This document shows positions 21,363 to 30,079 of a stretch of DNA of 64,000 bases, in pieces. The notes beneath the pieces are model-generated. The model did not search any database, had not been told where the DNA came from, and saw only the letters and a program-made list of their open reading frames with translations. Position numbers and translations under genes: made by a program. Positions within the stretch are counted from its first letter, which is position 1. Each line of letters starts with the position of its first letter. The stretch comes from Verrucomicrobiaceae bacterium (GTDB lineage Bacteria > Verrucomicrobiota > Verrucomicrobiia > Verrucomicrobiales > Verrucomicrobiaceae), in contig JAIXOU010000034.1 in assembly GCA_027486585.1 (NCBI GenBank), positions 1 to 64,000 on the forward strand, written 5' to 3'.

Positions 21363-22262
21363 ATGTCTGCCACTCCGATTCAATTCTTTAACCGTCTCTC
21401 TCAACAGCTGGAAACAGAAGCTGTTTATGGCGAGGGGCCGCTGCGCTTTGTTTATGAAAACCCGCTGGGTAGGATTGCTCTTCATGCGCTGGTGAAACGG
21501 GCGATTTTTTCTCTCTGGTATGGATCGCGCATGGACTCGGCAGCAAGTGCCAAACGGGTGCAGCCGTTTATTGATCAATTCGGTGTCGATACCTCTGAGT
21601 TTGCCGACCCCGTGGTTAGCTTTGGGAGCTTTAATGAGTTTTTTTATCGTAAGCTGAAGCCTGAAGCGCGGCCCATCGCGCCAGAAGAAAAGGCGGTGAT
21701 TTTGCCTGCGGATGGCCGGCATCTGGTCATTCCAGATGTATCTCAGTGCACTGATTTTATGGTCAAAGGGGTGCGCTTTGATGTGGCGAGGCTCGTGGCT
21801 GACTCTGGACTGGCGCAGCGCTACCGAAAAGGCAGCATGCTGATCTCTCGGCTGTGTCCGACGGATTATCATCGCTTTCATTTCCCCTCTGGAGGGATCG
21901 CTGAGTCACCGAGATTGATCAACGGGCCGCTCTATTCCGTGAGCCCGATTGCACTGATGAAGCGTCCGTCGATCTTCTGGGAAAACAAGCGTTACGTGAC
22001 ACGAGTACGTACGCAGGCAGTGGGTGAGATTGTGTTTCTCGAAGTAGGTGCCACCTGCGTGGGTAGCGTGGTTCACACTTCCACTCCAGGCCAGTTTTAC
22101 CACAAGGGAGACGAAAAGGGCTACTTCCGCTTTGGCGGCTCCAGCGTGATCACACTCTTTGAACCAGGTCGAATCAAGTTCAGCGATGATCTTTTGGAGC
22201 ACAGTGCCGCTGGCCGTGAAGTCTATGCAAGGATGGGTGATCTGGCTGGTTGGGCAGCGTAA
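21363..22262 (+). CDS. psd: Phosphatidylserine decarboxylase proenzyme
   Basis: Psd makes phosphatidylethanolamine by decarboxylating phosphatidylserine. The self-cleavage site is Gly259-Ser260 in FRFGGSSVITLF, where Ser260 would become the pyruvoyl group. The Asp-His charge-relay motifs PADGRH (upstream) and HRFHFP (middle) are present. At 299 residues it is normal for the class II bacterial enzyme. No pssA is adjacent. The gene converges with the pseudouridine synthase gene with seven bases between stops. Confidence 0.95.
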   Translation: MSATPIQFFNRLSQQLETEAVYGEGPLRFVYENPLGRIALHALVKRAIFSLWYGSRMDSAASAKRVQPFIDQFGVDTSEFADPVVSFGSFNEFFYRKLKPEARPIAPEEKAVILPADGRHLVIPDVSQCTDFMVKGVRFDVARLVADSGLAQRYRKGSMLISRLCPTDYHRFHFPSGGIAESPRLINGPLYSVSPIALMKRPSIFWENKRYVTRVRTQAVGEIVFLEVGATCVGSVVHTSTPGQFYHKGDEKGYFRFGGSSVITLFEPGRIKFSDDLLEHSAAGREVYARMGDLAGWAA

Positions 22263-22269
22263 TGGGCGG

Positions 22270-22968
22270 CTAGGACAGGCAATGGAGTCGTTCAGAGTCC
22301 GTGAGAGCGCGCCATTTTCCTGGCTCTAGATTTTCAGGCAAGGTGAGACTGCCAATGCTCTCGCGATGCAGACTGCTGACTAGGCAGCCAACGCGACCCA
22401 ACATACGTTTGATCTGATGATGTCTGCCTTCATGCAGAGTGATCCTCGCACGCTTTTCGGCCAGAATTTCCAAACCTGCAGGCAGGGTGGTGATGTCTTC
22501 AGTGGCAAAGTAGATGCCTTGAGCAAAGGTGGCTACAGCTTCATGCGGGATCGCTTGCAGGGTCTCGACAAGATAGACTTTTGACACCTTTGATTCGGCG
22601 TTCATGAACTGTTTGGACCAGCGCCCATCATTGGTCAGCAGCAACAGACCGGTGGAGGCTCGGTCGAGCCGTCCGGCGATGTGCAGTGTGTGTTTATCGG
22701 GATTATCAATGAGATCGATCACGGTCTGGTGCTCCGCATCCACCGTGGCACTTAGGACACCTGCTGGCTTGTGCAGCATGAGGTAAAGCGCACGTTCAGC
22801 GTTCTGAATGATCTCATCCCCAAGTTGCACCTGCATGAAGCGGTCCACAGGATATTGATTCTCTGCGCAAACGATGTCGTCCACCTTCACCTGCTGAGCC
22901 GCGATGAGTCGATGCGCCTCACGGCGCCCTAGCGAGCGGTGTTTAGCGATGAGGCGGTCCAGTTTCAT
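22270..22968 (-). CDS. Pseudouridine synthase, RsuA family (second copy)
   Basis: A second RsuA/RluB-type enzyme. The S4 domain (MKLDRLIAKHRSLGRREAHR) and the catalytic GRLDRASTGL with Asp102 are intact, as is GRHHQIKRMLG near the end. Start chosen is the ATG at 22966-22968; the frame is open upstream to 23040, overlapping the divergent aminotransferase start, but lacks S4 homology. At 232 residues the length suits a small-subunit or large-subunit single-site enzyme; exact target unclear. A paralogue is at 5768-6451. Confidence 0.92.
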   Translation of the reverse strand: MKLDRLIAKHRSLGRREAHRLIAAQQVKVDDIVCAENQYPVDRFMQVQLGDEIIQNAERALYLMLHKPAGVLSATVDAEHQTVIDLIDNPDKHTLHIAGRLDRASTGLLLLTNDGRWSKQFMNAESKVSKVYLVETLQAIPHEAVATFAQGIYFATEDITTLPAGLEILAEKRARITLHEGRHHQIKRMLGRVGCLVSSLHRESIGSLTLPENLEPGKWRALTDSERLHCLS

Positions 22969-23038
22969 GCCGCACTTTGGCCTGCATCCTTCACTTCTCA
23001 ATGCTTGCGTGCAGCGGCAGTGCCTAGTATGGCGCAGC

Positions 23039-24199
23039 ATGTCCCTTTTCTCTTCTGAAGCCGAGCGTCTGGCTGAATTCCCGATTGCTCAAGAAAGTAT
23101 CTTTCTAGCCCATGCGGGTGTTACAATCCTGCCACAGCGCGTCACCAAAGTGATGCAGGACTACCTCCAAGAAGCCTGCCTGCGGATGCAGGAGTATCCT
23201 GAGGCCTGGAAGGCCACGAATGAAACGCGGGCCGTAGCAGCCAAGATGATCGGGGCTAAAGCCAGTGAAATTTCTCTTCTAGGACCCACATCACTCGGTC
23301 TGAGTCTGGTCGCTAACGGGCTGGACTGGCAGCCAGGAGATGAGGTGGTTTGTTACCAGGACGATTACCCTGCCAATGTTTATCCATGGACTGATCTGGT
23401 GCGCCGAGGTGTCGTTGTTCGTCTGCTAAAACCCGCCTTGCCTGGGGCCATCACGCCTGAGCTTGTCGAGGCTGCGCTGACGCCTAAAACAAAGCTTGTG
23501 GCACTGGCGTCTTGTCATTTCCTGAGCGGTTATCGGATCGAGATCGATGTCATTGGTCAGATGCTACGTGCACGTGGGGTGCTGTTTTGCTTGGATGCCA
23601 TTCAAACTCTGGGGGCTTTTGAAACGCGGGTGGATCACGTGGATTTTCTCAGTGCCGATTCCCACAAATGGATGCTCGGCCCGATGGCAGCGGGCATTGT
23701 TTATGTTCGAGAAGAAGTCCAGGAGCGGCTGCGCCCCACGCTACTCGGATCATGGAATGTGCAGAGTCCAAATTTCATCGCTCAGCCAGAAATCGCCTTT
23801 GAACGTGGCGGCCGTCGGTATGAGCCAGGAGTGCTCAATATCGTCGGTATTCTGGGTATGAAGGCAGGGTTGGAGTTGCTCCTGGAGAAAGGTATTCCGC
23901 AGGTCAGCGAGCAGTTACTGCGACTGAAAGCCAGACTGGTGGCAGGATTAGAGCCGCTAGGCTTCCGCTTCCTCGGACCTGCGACAGGGCCAAACGCTTC
24001 AGGCATTAGTACGGCGTATCGTCTGCCGGGGACAGGTCCTGGGGAGGACAAGGTTTACGAGCATCTTACGGCCCAGCGCATCAGTCCATCTTTGCGCTAT
24101 GATCGCGCAGGGCGGGCTCATTTGCGCTTCAGTCCGCATTTCTATAACACGGAAGCCGAGATGGATCGTGTGATCGAGCAGATTGCGGCTTGTCCCTGA
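23039..24199 (+). CDS. Class V aminotransferase-fold PLP enzyme
   Basis: This is a fold-type I PLP enzyme of the class V aminotransferase group (cysteine desulfurase/kynureninase-like). The PLP lysine is Lys210 in SADSHKWMLGP, preceded by FCLDAIQTLGAF with the PLP-ring aspartate. SCHFLSGYRIE provides the phosphate-side contact. Start chosen is ATG at 23039 (MSLFSSEAERLAE), which overlaps the divergent pseudouridine synthase only upstream of its start. A cysteine-desulfurase active-site Cys loop is not evident, so desulfurase function is not supported. No IscU/SufE partner is nearby. Substrate unknown. Confidence 0.88.
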   Translation: MSLFSSEAERLAEFPIAQESIFLAHAGVTILPQRVTKVMQDYLQEACLRMQEYPEAWKATNETRAVAAKMIGAKASEISLLGPTSLGLSLVANGLDWQPGDEVVCYQDDYPANVYPWTDLVRRGVVVRLLKPALPGAITPELVEAALTPKTKLVALASCHFLSGYRIEIDVIGQMLRARGVLFCLDAIQTLGAFETRVDHVDFLSADSHKWMLGPMAAGIVYVREEVQERLRPTLLGSWNVQSPNFIAQPEIAFERGGRRYEPGVLNIVGILGMKAGLELLLEKGIPQVSEQLLRLKARLVAGLEPLGFRFLGPATGPNASGISTAYRLPGTGPGEDKVYEHLTAQRISPSLRYDRAGRAHLRFSPHFYNTEAEMDRVIEQIAACP

Positions 24200-24247
24200 A
24201 AAGCTCATCTTGCCAGCAGCGTGCTGTGTCACTAGTCTCGGGCACCC

Positions 24248-25219
24248 ATGAAAAGATTGCTTCTCTCTCCTCTGTTGTGTCTAGCCGCTTTTGCCGCCGA
24301 GCCAGTGCCTGAATTCCAAGGCAGTTTGGAAAAATTAGATCCTGCCTTGGATACGTTGCTGGATCCAACGACCAAAATCGAGGTACTAGCATCTGGCTTC
24401 AATTGGTCTGAGGGACCCGTATGGAAAGATGGGCAGATTCTCTTTTCAGACGTGCCAGAGAATACCGTCTTTGGCTGGAAGGAAGGCGACACCGCCGCGA
24501 CGGTTAGCCTGAAGCCAAGTGGCAGCCTGAGTGAAGAAGGTCAGGGCTCCAACGGCCTAGCCAAAGATGCCGCAGGGAATTTGATTCTTTGCCAACATGG
24601 CGAGCGCCGCGTGGCTCGACTTGAAAAAGACGGCAGTTTCACCTCACTGGCTGACAAGTTTGAAGGCAAGCGTTTCAACAGTCCTAACGATCTGGTGATC
24701 GACGCCAAGGGTGCCGTTTTTTTCACCGATCCTCCTTATGGATTAAAGAAAGGCACTGCGCCCGACGCGCCCTATCACGGGGTTTACCGACTTGGCTCCG
24801 ATGGCAAGCTCAGCCTCATCATTGAAGACATCAAGTGGCCGAATGGCATCGCTTTGAACCCAGATCAAAGCGTGCTGTATGTGGCCGTTTCAGATAAGGA
24901 TGACCCACGCGTCATGGCCTATGATTTGCAGGCAGATGGCAGCGTGAAGAAGGGACGTGTGTTGTTTGCAGCCAAGTCCCTGAAGTCACCCGAGCGTAAA
25001 GGTGGCTGTGATGGCATGAAGGTGGATACACAAGGCAACATCTGGACCACGGGCCCTGGTGGCGTGCTGATCTTAAACAAGGAAGGCAAGCATCTCGGCA
25101 CAATCCTGACCGGCCAGGCCACGGCAAACTGCGCCTGGGGCGGTGATGACAAAGGCACACTTTACATCACAGCCGATATGTTTCTCCTGCGAGTGAAAAC
25201 CAAAGTCAAAGGGCTGTAA
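24248..25219 (+). CDS. Secreted SMP-30/gluconolactonase-like beta-propeller
   Basis: This exported protein (signal MKRLLLSPLLCLAAFAA) has the SMP-30/gluconolactonase/LRE-like fold. Metal-site motifs are present: WSEGPVW (Glu), NSPNDLVID (Asn/Asp), WPNGIAL (Asn) and GGCDGMKVD (Asp). These four ligand regions define a divalent-metal lactonase. It may hydrolyse sugar lactones in the periplasm. Length of 323 residues is normal for secreted members. It follows the aminotransferase by 48 bases. Confidence 0.9.
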   Translation: MKRLLLSPLLCLAAFAAEPVPEFQGSLEKLDPALDTLLDPTTKIEVLASGFNWSEGPVWKDGQILFSDVPENTVFGWKEGDTAATVSLKPSGSLSEEGQGSNGLAKDAAGNLILCQHGERRVARLEKDGSFTSLADKFEGKRFNSPNDLVIDAKGAVFFTDPPYGLKKGTAPDAPYHGVYRLGSDGKLSLIIEDIKWPNGIALNPDQSVLYVAVSDKDDPRVMAYDLQADGSVKKGRVLFAAKSLKSPERKGGCDGMKVDTQGNIWTTGPGGVLILNKEGKHLGTILTGQATANCAWGGDDKGTLYITADMFLLRVKTKVKGL

Positions 25220-25259
25220 TTTTTGCCTCATGCAGGCGGCTCAATCCCATAAGCCGAAG

Positions 25260-25955
25260 ATGAACTGGCGGGTGACTGGTTGGCTGCTTGCTGCTTTTTT
25301 GACCTGCACATTCAGCCTGCCAGCGCGGGAAGTTCAGTCTCATGGTCTGCTCTTTGAAAAGTGGCTGCGAGACACTTTCTTTGGCGGCTATGTGCCGAAG
25401 GGATACACACAAAAGTGGGACATTCCAGCCGAGGTGAATACTCATCATGGGCACATTCCAGTCAACCCGAAGGCCACAAAATACGGTACGCCCATTGGTC
25501 TGGGAGATGCCCTGCGGCAGTTTGAAATTCAAGAGCCTTTTCTTTTGATCGTTGGTTTCTGGGAGCAGGTGACTCTAGAAGAAAAACGCTGGGTCAATGT
25601 CCAAGCGTTGCGGGTCGAGCCTGCCGCCTGGCGGAAGTTGTGGGGCGATCTCACGCGGGCAGATCTCGATCGGCTCATTGCAGTCATTAAAGATCCATCC
25701 CTTAGCCTTGCCCAGGCTCGTGAGCGAGTTCAGAGGATGAAAGAAGAGGCGCGCTATGCCAACTCGGTGATCGAGCTGAATCCTAAGATCGACGGCAGCC
25801 AGCGTCGTTTGCAATGCAGCCTGCGGTTTAGTGCCTTCTTTGATCATCTGGCTCCGAACGCCAGTCGTGAACGGCAATCCACGCCAAAGGTTTTCGAAGT
25901 GCCTGTTCCTGCTCAGTTTGATTCAGCACCTCGGGTCATCACCCCTGAGAAATAG
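25260..25955 (+). CDS. Uncharacterised secreted protein, possible nuclease-like fold
   Basis: The first hydrophobic segment (MNWRVTGWLLAAFLTCTFSL, signal peptide) starts at the ATG at 25260; an in-frame start at 25230 would add ten residues. The mature part has an ordered pattern of conserved-looking residues: FEKWLRDTFF, then YTQKWDIP, then HIPVNPKATKYGTPI, later LLIVGFWEQV and NPKIDGSQRRLQCSLRF. The Glu...Trp-Asp-Ile...Lys order recalls the PD-(D/E)XK nuclease core (alpha helix Glu, strand Asp, strand Lys). I am not certain; the second acidic residue of the E-x-K pair is absent. The gene lies 10 to 40 bases after the lactonase gene and converges with a glycosyltransferase gene. A secreted protein with a restriction-enzyme-like fold would be odd, so treat this as a hypothesis. 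Confidence 0.6.
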   Translation: MNWRVTGWLLAAFLTCTFSLPAREVQSHGLLFEKWLRDTFFGGYVPKGYTQKWDIPAEVNTHHGHIPVNPKATKYGTPIGLGDALRQFEIQEPFLLIVGFWEQVTLEEKRWVNVQALRVEPAAWRKLWGDLTRADLDRLIAVIKDPSLSLAQARERVQRMKEEARYANSVIELNPKIDGSQRRLQCSLRFSAFFDHLAPNASRERQSTPKVFEVPVPAQFDSAPRVITPEK

Positions 25956-25958
25956 CTC

Positions 25959-27488
25959 TCAAGCAACAACCACGTCTGCCTGCTGTGCTGGCCCGTTCGG
26001 TGGTGATGCGGGCGGATTGAGGAAGGACATGGAGAAGCGTTTAAACAAGGAACATGAAGAGACATACAGGAAGCCCAAAAAGAAGAGTCCCAAGAACGGT
26101 AGTGAACCCCAATCATGCCGTCCATAGGCCAGCCAGATGAGATAGGCAAAGTAACCGACTAGGGCTAGCTCGATCCATAAACAAATCGATTTGCTAGCCT
26201 TGTAGTGGAACGATTTTTTGGCGGCCTTCGAGCGATCGACAACGCCGTATTTGGGCGTGCGCACAAACTCAGATTCCTTTCCGAGCATGGCCTCAATGAC
26301 GGCTTTGCCGTTGTTGATCGACATTCCGATGCCCAGAGCCATGAAGAGTGGAATGTAGGGAACGGTTTTGAGCCAACCCCAGCGACTCTGCGCCCCTTGA
26401 GCGGTGAGATAAAATGCAATCACGGTAATCGTCGCAAAGAAGAAGACTGGTAGATCCACGAAGACCGCCTTTTGCCAGGAATGGCTGGGCAGAAAATCCA
26501 CGGGATACATCAGCACCAGTGAACCAAGTGTGAGTAAATTGGCAAAATTGGCTCCGAGATGAGCCGTCGCTTCCAACTTTGTGTGAAGCGGTGCTTGGCT
26601 GCGCCAGACACTGCCAAGCATTTTTTTGCACACCTGAATGGAGCCCTTGGTCCAGCGGTGCTGCTGAGATTTGAAACCGTCCATGTCCGGCGGCAGCTCG
26701 GCAGAGACCACGAGGTCATTGAGATACACAAACTTCCAGCTCTTCAACTGAGCGCGGTAGGTCAGGTCTAGGTCTTCCGTGAGAGTATCATGCCGCCAGC
26801 CACCTGCGTCGTCGATGGTACTGCGGCGCCAAAGGCCAGCAGTACCGTTGAAATTACAAAACTCACCCCAGCGGCTGCGAGATGTTTGTTCCAGCATTAA
26901 GTGACCATCTAGCAAGATAGCTTGCAGCCGAGTCAGGAGAGAAAAGGTGCGATTTCGATGTCCCCAACGTGCCTGGACAATTCCCACTTGTGGATCGGTA
27001 AAATAGTGGATCGTGCGCTGAAGATAATCTGGTTCAGGAGTGAAGTCCGCATCAAAAATGCAAATGAATTCCCCTTTCACCGTAGCCATACCGGCATCCA
27101 TGGCACCGGCCTTAAAGCCAATGCGATTTTGACGGTGGCGATACTCCACATCGAATCCTGCCTGCCGCAAGTTCTCCGCGTGGGCCTCGCAGATGTCCGT
27201 GGTTTCGTCCGTCGAATCGTCGAGGAACTGGATTTGCAGTCGATCCTTCGGGTACTCCAGTGCGCCAACTGCGTTGATGAGTGGGTCCATGACATCCGCC
27301 TCATTGTAAATCGGCAGCTGAATCGTCACAAAAGGCAGCTCGGTGAATTTGCCGGCAGCCACTGGGGGTGTTTTGCGATGCCTCCAGTAACCGTACAGCA
27401 CCTTGACTTTGTGCGCCCCAAAGGCGGACAAACCGACGGATACAAGGATGTAGCTGGTGAACCAGAGAAGCGTTTCCCACCGAATCAT
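25959..27488 (-). CDS. Membrane glycosyltransferase family 2 (cellulose/beta-glycan synthase-like)
   Basis: This 509-residue enzyme has the GT2 processive synthase layout. A first membrane segment lies near residues 6-24 and the GT-A catalytic motifs follow in order. These are LDDSTDET (Asp90/91), Asp146-Ala-Asp148 (metal), Thr237-Glu238-Asp239 (general base) and Gln275-Gln-His-Arg278-Trp279 (acceptor groove). Four or five C-terminal membrane segments come after (VFVDLPVFFFATITVIAFYL, YIPLFMALGIGMSI, LALVGYFAYLIWLAY and FLGLFFLGFLYV). Start chosen is MIRWETLLWF (27488); an upstream ATG at 27515 is less likely. It resembles bacterial mannan or glucomannan synthases and IcaA/BcsA relatives; the polymer cannot be assigned. 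It converges, three bases apart, with the uncharacterised secreted protein gene. Confidence 0.93.
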   Translation of the reverse strand: MIRWETLLWFTSYILVSVGLSAFGAHKVKVLYGYWRHRKTPPVAAGKFTELPFVTIQLPIYNEADVMDPLINAVGALEYPKDRLQIQFLDDSTDETTDICEAHAENLRQAGFDVEYRHRQNRIGFKAGAMDAGMATVKGEFICIFDADFTPEPDYLQRTIHYFTDPQVGIVQARWGHRNRTFSLLTRLQAILLDGHLMLEQTSRSRWGEFCNFNGTAGLWRRSTIDDAGGWRHDTLTEDLDLTYRAQLKSWKFVYLNDLVVSAELPPDMDGFKSQQHRWTKGSIQVCKKMLGSVWRSQAPLHTKLEATAHLGANFANLLTLGSLVLMYPVDFLPSHSWQKAVFVDLPVFFFATITVIAFYLTAQGAQSRWGWLKTVPYIPLFMALGIGMSINNGKAVIEAMLGKESEFVRTPKYGVVDRSKAAKKSFHYKASKSICLWIELALVGYFAYLIWLAYGRHDWGSLPFLGLFFLGFLYVSSCSLFKRFSMSFLNPPASPPNGPAQQADVVVA

Positions 27489-27977
27489 AGGAGCCCCAGA
27501 GTCGGGGCAGACCAATCAATGCCACGGGCGTAGCGTCAAGTGGCAATGCAGGCTCAAACAACTGTTAATAGACAGCACAGGTTGAAAGCTTTAGACGGCC
27601 TGCCCCGTCCAGATTAAACGTCGTGGCTCGTTCTTTACCCACTTTGAGAATCAATCCGGTGATTGGTTACTCCTTCATTCAGACTCAATTTTATGATTCA
27701 GAGGGATTGCTGCGTCGGATTGAAAAAAGGTCTGTGTCCTTGAGTCCCCTTTCTTATGGTGCCAAGCGCATTTGCACAGAACTGCTACTTGGCGCTTTGA
27801 ATCTGTTTCAGAGGCGTGGTCTGCGGCTGCAAAAGGATTTAATTCTATCAAATAAGTTACCTTGGTTATAAGTGAACATTAAACGCTTTTTCTAAGTTTA
27901 CATTTTTAGAAATTGCGGTACTGCTGCTGCTCAAAAAAGAAGTCTCCACAGACCTCATTAGGCACCCACTAGCTCTC
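27489..27977. other. Intergenic region with one doubtful small reading frame
   Basis: About 490 bases lie between the glycosyltransferase and the next forward gene. A plus-strand reading frame at 27623-27871 (82 codons, MARSLPTLRINPVIGYSFIQ and so on) has no recognisable domain or signal. I give it about 20% chance of being real. The region must hold the divergent promoters of both flanking genes; the sequence just before 27978 is A/T-rich. No riboswitch or RNA gene was recognised. Confidence 0.4.
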
Positions 27978-30002
27978 ATGAAAAACACCGTATTCATTCA
28001 ATCACGATCCACGGGGAGGCTGCAGGCAGCGTTCTCTTTCTGTCGCCACGGGCTCTTGGCCCTCTGCGCTGCAACGGCCATTTCACTTCAAGCAGGTGAG
28101 TCGAACGAAAGGGTCACCATGGGCGGCACCGTTGTGTTGGGCTCAAGCAATTTCGGACCCAGTGCCAACTGCCCGACCCCTTTGACCGCCACGACAGTCA
28201 TCAATGGATATGTATCGCCGAATGTTACGTCTTACACAGTAAATACGAATGAAATTATAACCAATCTGGATCAGATCGGCTTCACCCTGGCCGAAGGCCA
28301 TCAGATCACAGGCGTTAACGTCTTGGTCACTAATTACAGCGCACCAGCTGGCAACACCTCGGTTGGGCTAAATGTGCGTCTTGTACAGGGAATGGTGGAC
28401 ATTTTGAATCAACCTTTCACTGGCAACACGGATGTCGATGGATCCGATTTTCCACTGGTGACTTCACCTGTTGGCGGTTTTGCTTTGCAGGTCACAGCGC
28501 CTACCGGTATTCAAAACGAAGCCGAAGCTACCACCGGCAGCGCCTCGTACGTCATCACCCTGACGATCTCCAATCTAAGAGTGCCCATCACTGAGTTGGC
28601 GGGCGACTACATTGGCCTGGTGCAGTCAAATCTTAGAGTAGCACAAGCCAGCCGGATCGCCCAGATCGTGAATCCACCCCCTAGCGAATTTAAGTCGATC
28701 CCGAATGAGGCGCTGAATGCACGGCTACAAATGAAAGTCACGTCAACAGGAGCCGTCTCAGGAAGGATGACCTTTGGCCCGACAGCGATTCCGTTCAAGA
28801 GTTCTTTTGTTGTTACGACTGGCACCACCCTGCCTAAATTAGTGATCCCGATCCCAGCTTACAACCGCTCCTTGGTCCTGAACTTTCAAACGGGTGAAAG
28901 AGCTGGCTACATTGATGGGTCGCTCGTGCAGCAAGGAATGGGAGAAGGTGACCTGTGGGACGATGAAGAGGGTGTTCAAGGCTGGAAAAACACCTGGTCT
29001 AGGACCAAGCTGCCGGGCAATGAGATCACTTCATACAAGACCTTTTCTATTGGCAATTCCTTTCGGATAATTGGTCCTGCAGTGCGCACGGAGAGTTTTT
29101 TTGAGTCTGAGGACTACCCGCGCGGTACCAGTTTTGGTTGGGTTAAAGAAAGTGCGGCGCTGGGCAGCTATCAGTCTGCGGGCACACTCGCTGATGGCGA
29201 GAAATTCACTAGCACCGGTTTTTACGGACCGAGGGGTGATTTCTTGATCTACCAATACCTCTACGCTTCCCGTGGCAGAGGCTCACTCGTTGGCATCGCC
29301 CAGCTGCGCCAGCAAGATATTGTTGTTACTCCCAACCTTACTCCAGTGCCAACGAGATATCCAACCATACAGGGACAAGTGCTGTGGCTGAAGCAGCCTT
29401 CCCCTCCGGTCGTCACCTCAGTGGCGGGTTCTGGTCCCCCGAAAAAGTATGGTAGCCCGACACCGCGCCGCTCCACCACGACGATGGACCCACTCTACCC
29501 TAACGGTTTCCGATTGGGCTTCATGCTCAATGGGAGCGCGTACAGAATACCAACAGCGGGTGAGGTGCTCAATGTGAATGGAAATCGGGTAAGTGGCCTA
29601 CTGAATGGAATCGAAACAGGCATCAATTTTCATGATGATGAAAAGTCCGGCGTAAGCTTTGGCACCAGGCTGACTATCAGATCTCAGGGTGCCGCAAGCA
29701 CCGGGAGTTCCATGACTGCTAATGCGGGCACTTACATGGGGAATTTCGGCAGTTCCTACAATAATCTGGTCATTTCATGCAACACAGCCACGGGTCTCTT
29801 TAGCGGCCGCTTCCAAGCAAGACCACCGCTGCGCACAATCACGTTTCAAGGTATTTTTGTTTACAATGGTGAGGGTAGTTCCTGTGCAGGACTCGGCTTC
29901 TTCATTGGCAATCGCTTCACGTTAGCCGATATGAGTACACTGATCATGACTCCCCAGAGAAACAGTGGGAACGTGTATATCGGTAACATCAATGATGGAT
30001 AA
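27978..30002 (+). CDS. Large exported protein of unknown function with repeated beta modules
   Basis: A 674-residue secreted protein without a named domain that I recognise. Residues about 1-40 form a long signal region (hydrophobic stretch HGLLALCAATAISLQAG). Two similar modules can be seen: a central one around TGAVSGRMTFGPTAIPFKSS and a C-terminal one around TGLFSGRFQARPPLRTITFQ followed by GIFVYNGEG. Each follows a GDYIG or GTYMG opening. Such TGxxSGR modules are known to me from verrucomicrobial surface proteins, with unknown function. A Pro/Thr-rich linker (about residues 475-510) lies between them. A strong hairpin-less intergenic gap separates it from the following barrel gene. Confidence 0.75.
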   Translation: MKNTVFIQSRSTGRLQAAFSFCRHGLLALCAATAISLQAGESNERVTMGGTVVLGSSNFGPSANCPTPLTATTVINGYVSPNVTSYTVNTNEIITNLDQIGFTLAEGHQITGVNVLVTNYSAPAGNTSVGLNVRLVQGMVDILNQPFTGNTDVDGSDFPLVTSPVGGFALQVTAPTGIQNEAEATTGSASYVITLTISNLRVPITELAGDYIGLVQSNLRVAQASRIAQIVNPPPSEFKSIPNEALNARLQMKVTSTGAVSGRMTFGPTAIPFKSSFVVTTGTTLPKLVIPIPAYNRSLVLNFQTGERAGYIDGSLVQQGMGEGDLWDDEEGVQGWKNTWSRTKLPGNEITSYKTFSIGNSFRIIGPAVRTESFFESEDYPRGTSFGWVKESAALGSYQSAGTLADGEKFTSTGFYGPRGDFLIYQYLYASRGRGSLVGIAQLRQQDIVVTPNLTPVPTRYPTIQGQVLWLKQPSPPVVTSVAGSGPPKKYGSPTPRRSTTTMDPLYPNGFRLGFMLNGSAYRIPTAGEVLNVNGNRVSGLLNGIETGINFHDDEKSGVSFGTRLTIRSQGAASTGSSMTANAGTYMGNFGSSYNNLVISCNTATGLFSGRFQARPPLRTITFQGIFVYNGEGSSCAGLGFFIGNRFTLADMSTLIMTPQRNSGNVYIGNINDG

Positions 30003-30079
30003 AGGCCCACACCCTTCCAGGAGGCGTCTCTCACGCCTCATGATTTCCCCCAAGCACCACCCTTCCACTCTACTTTTTC

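Noticed and set aside
23039-24199. Cysteine desulfurase (IscS/SufS) for the class V aminotransferase
   Set aside because: The PLP lysine is clear but I see no active-site Cys loop and no SufE/IscU neighbour.
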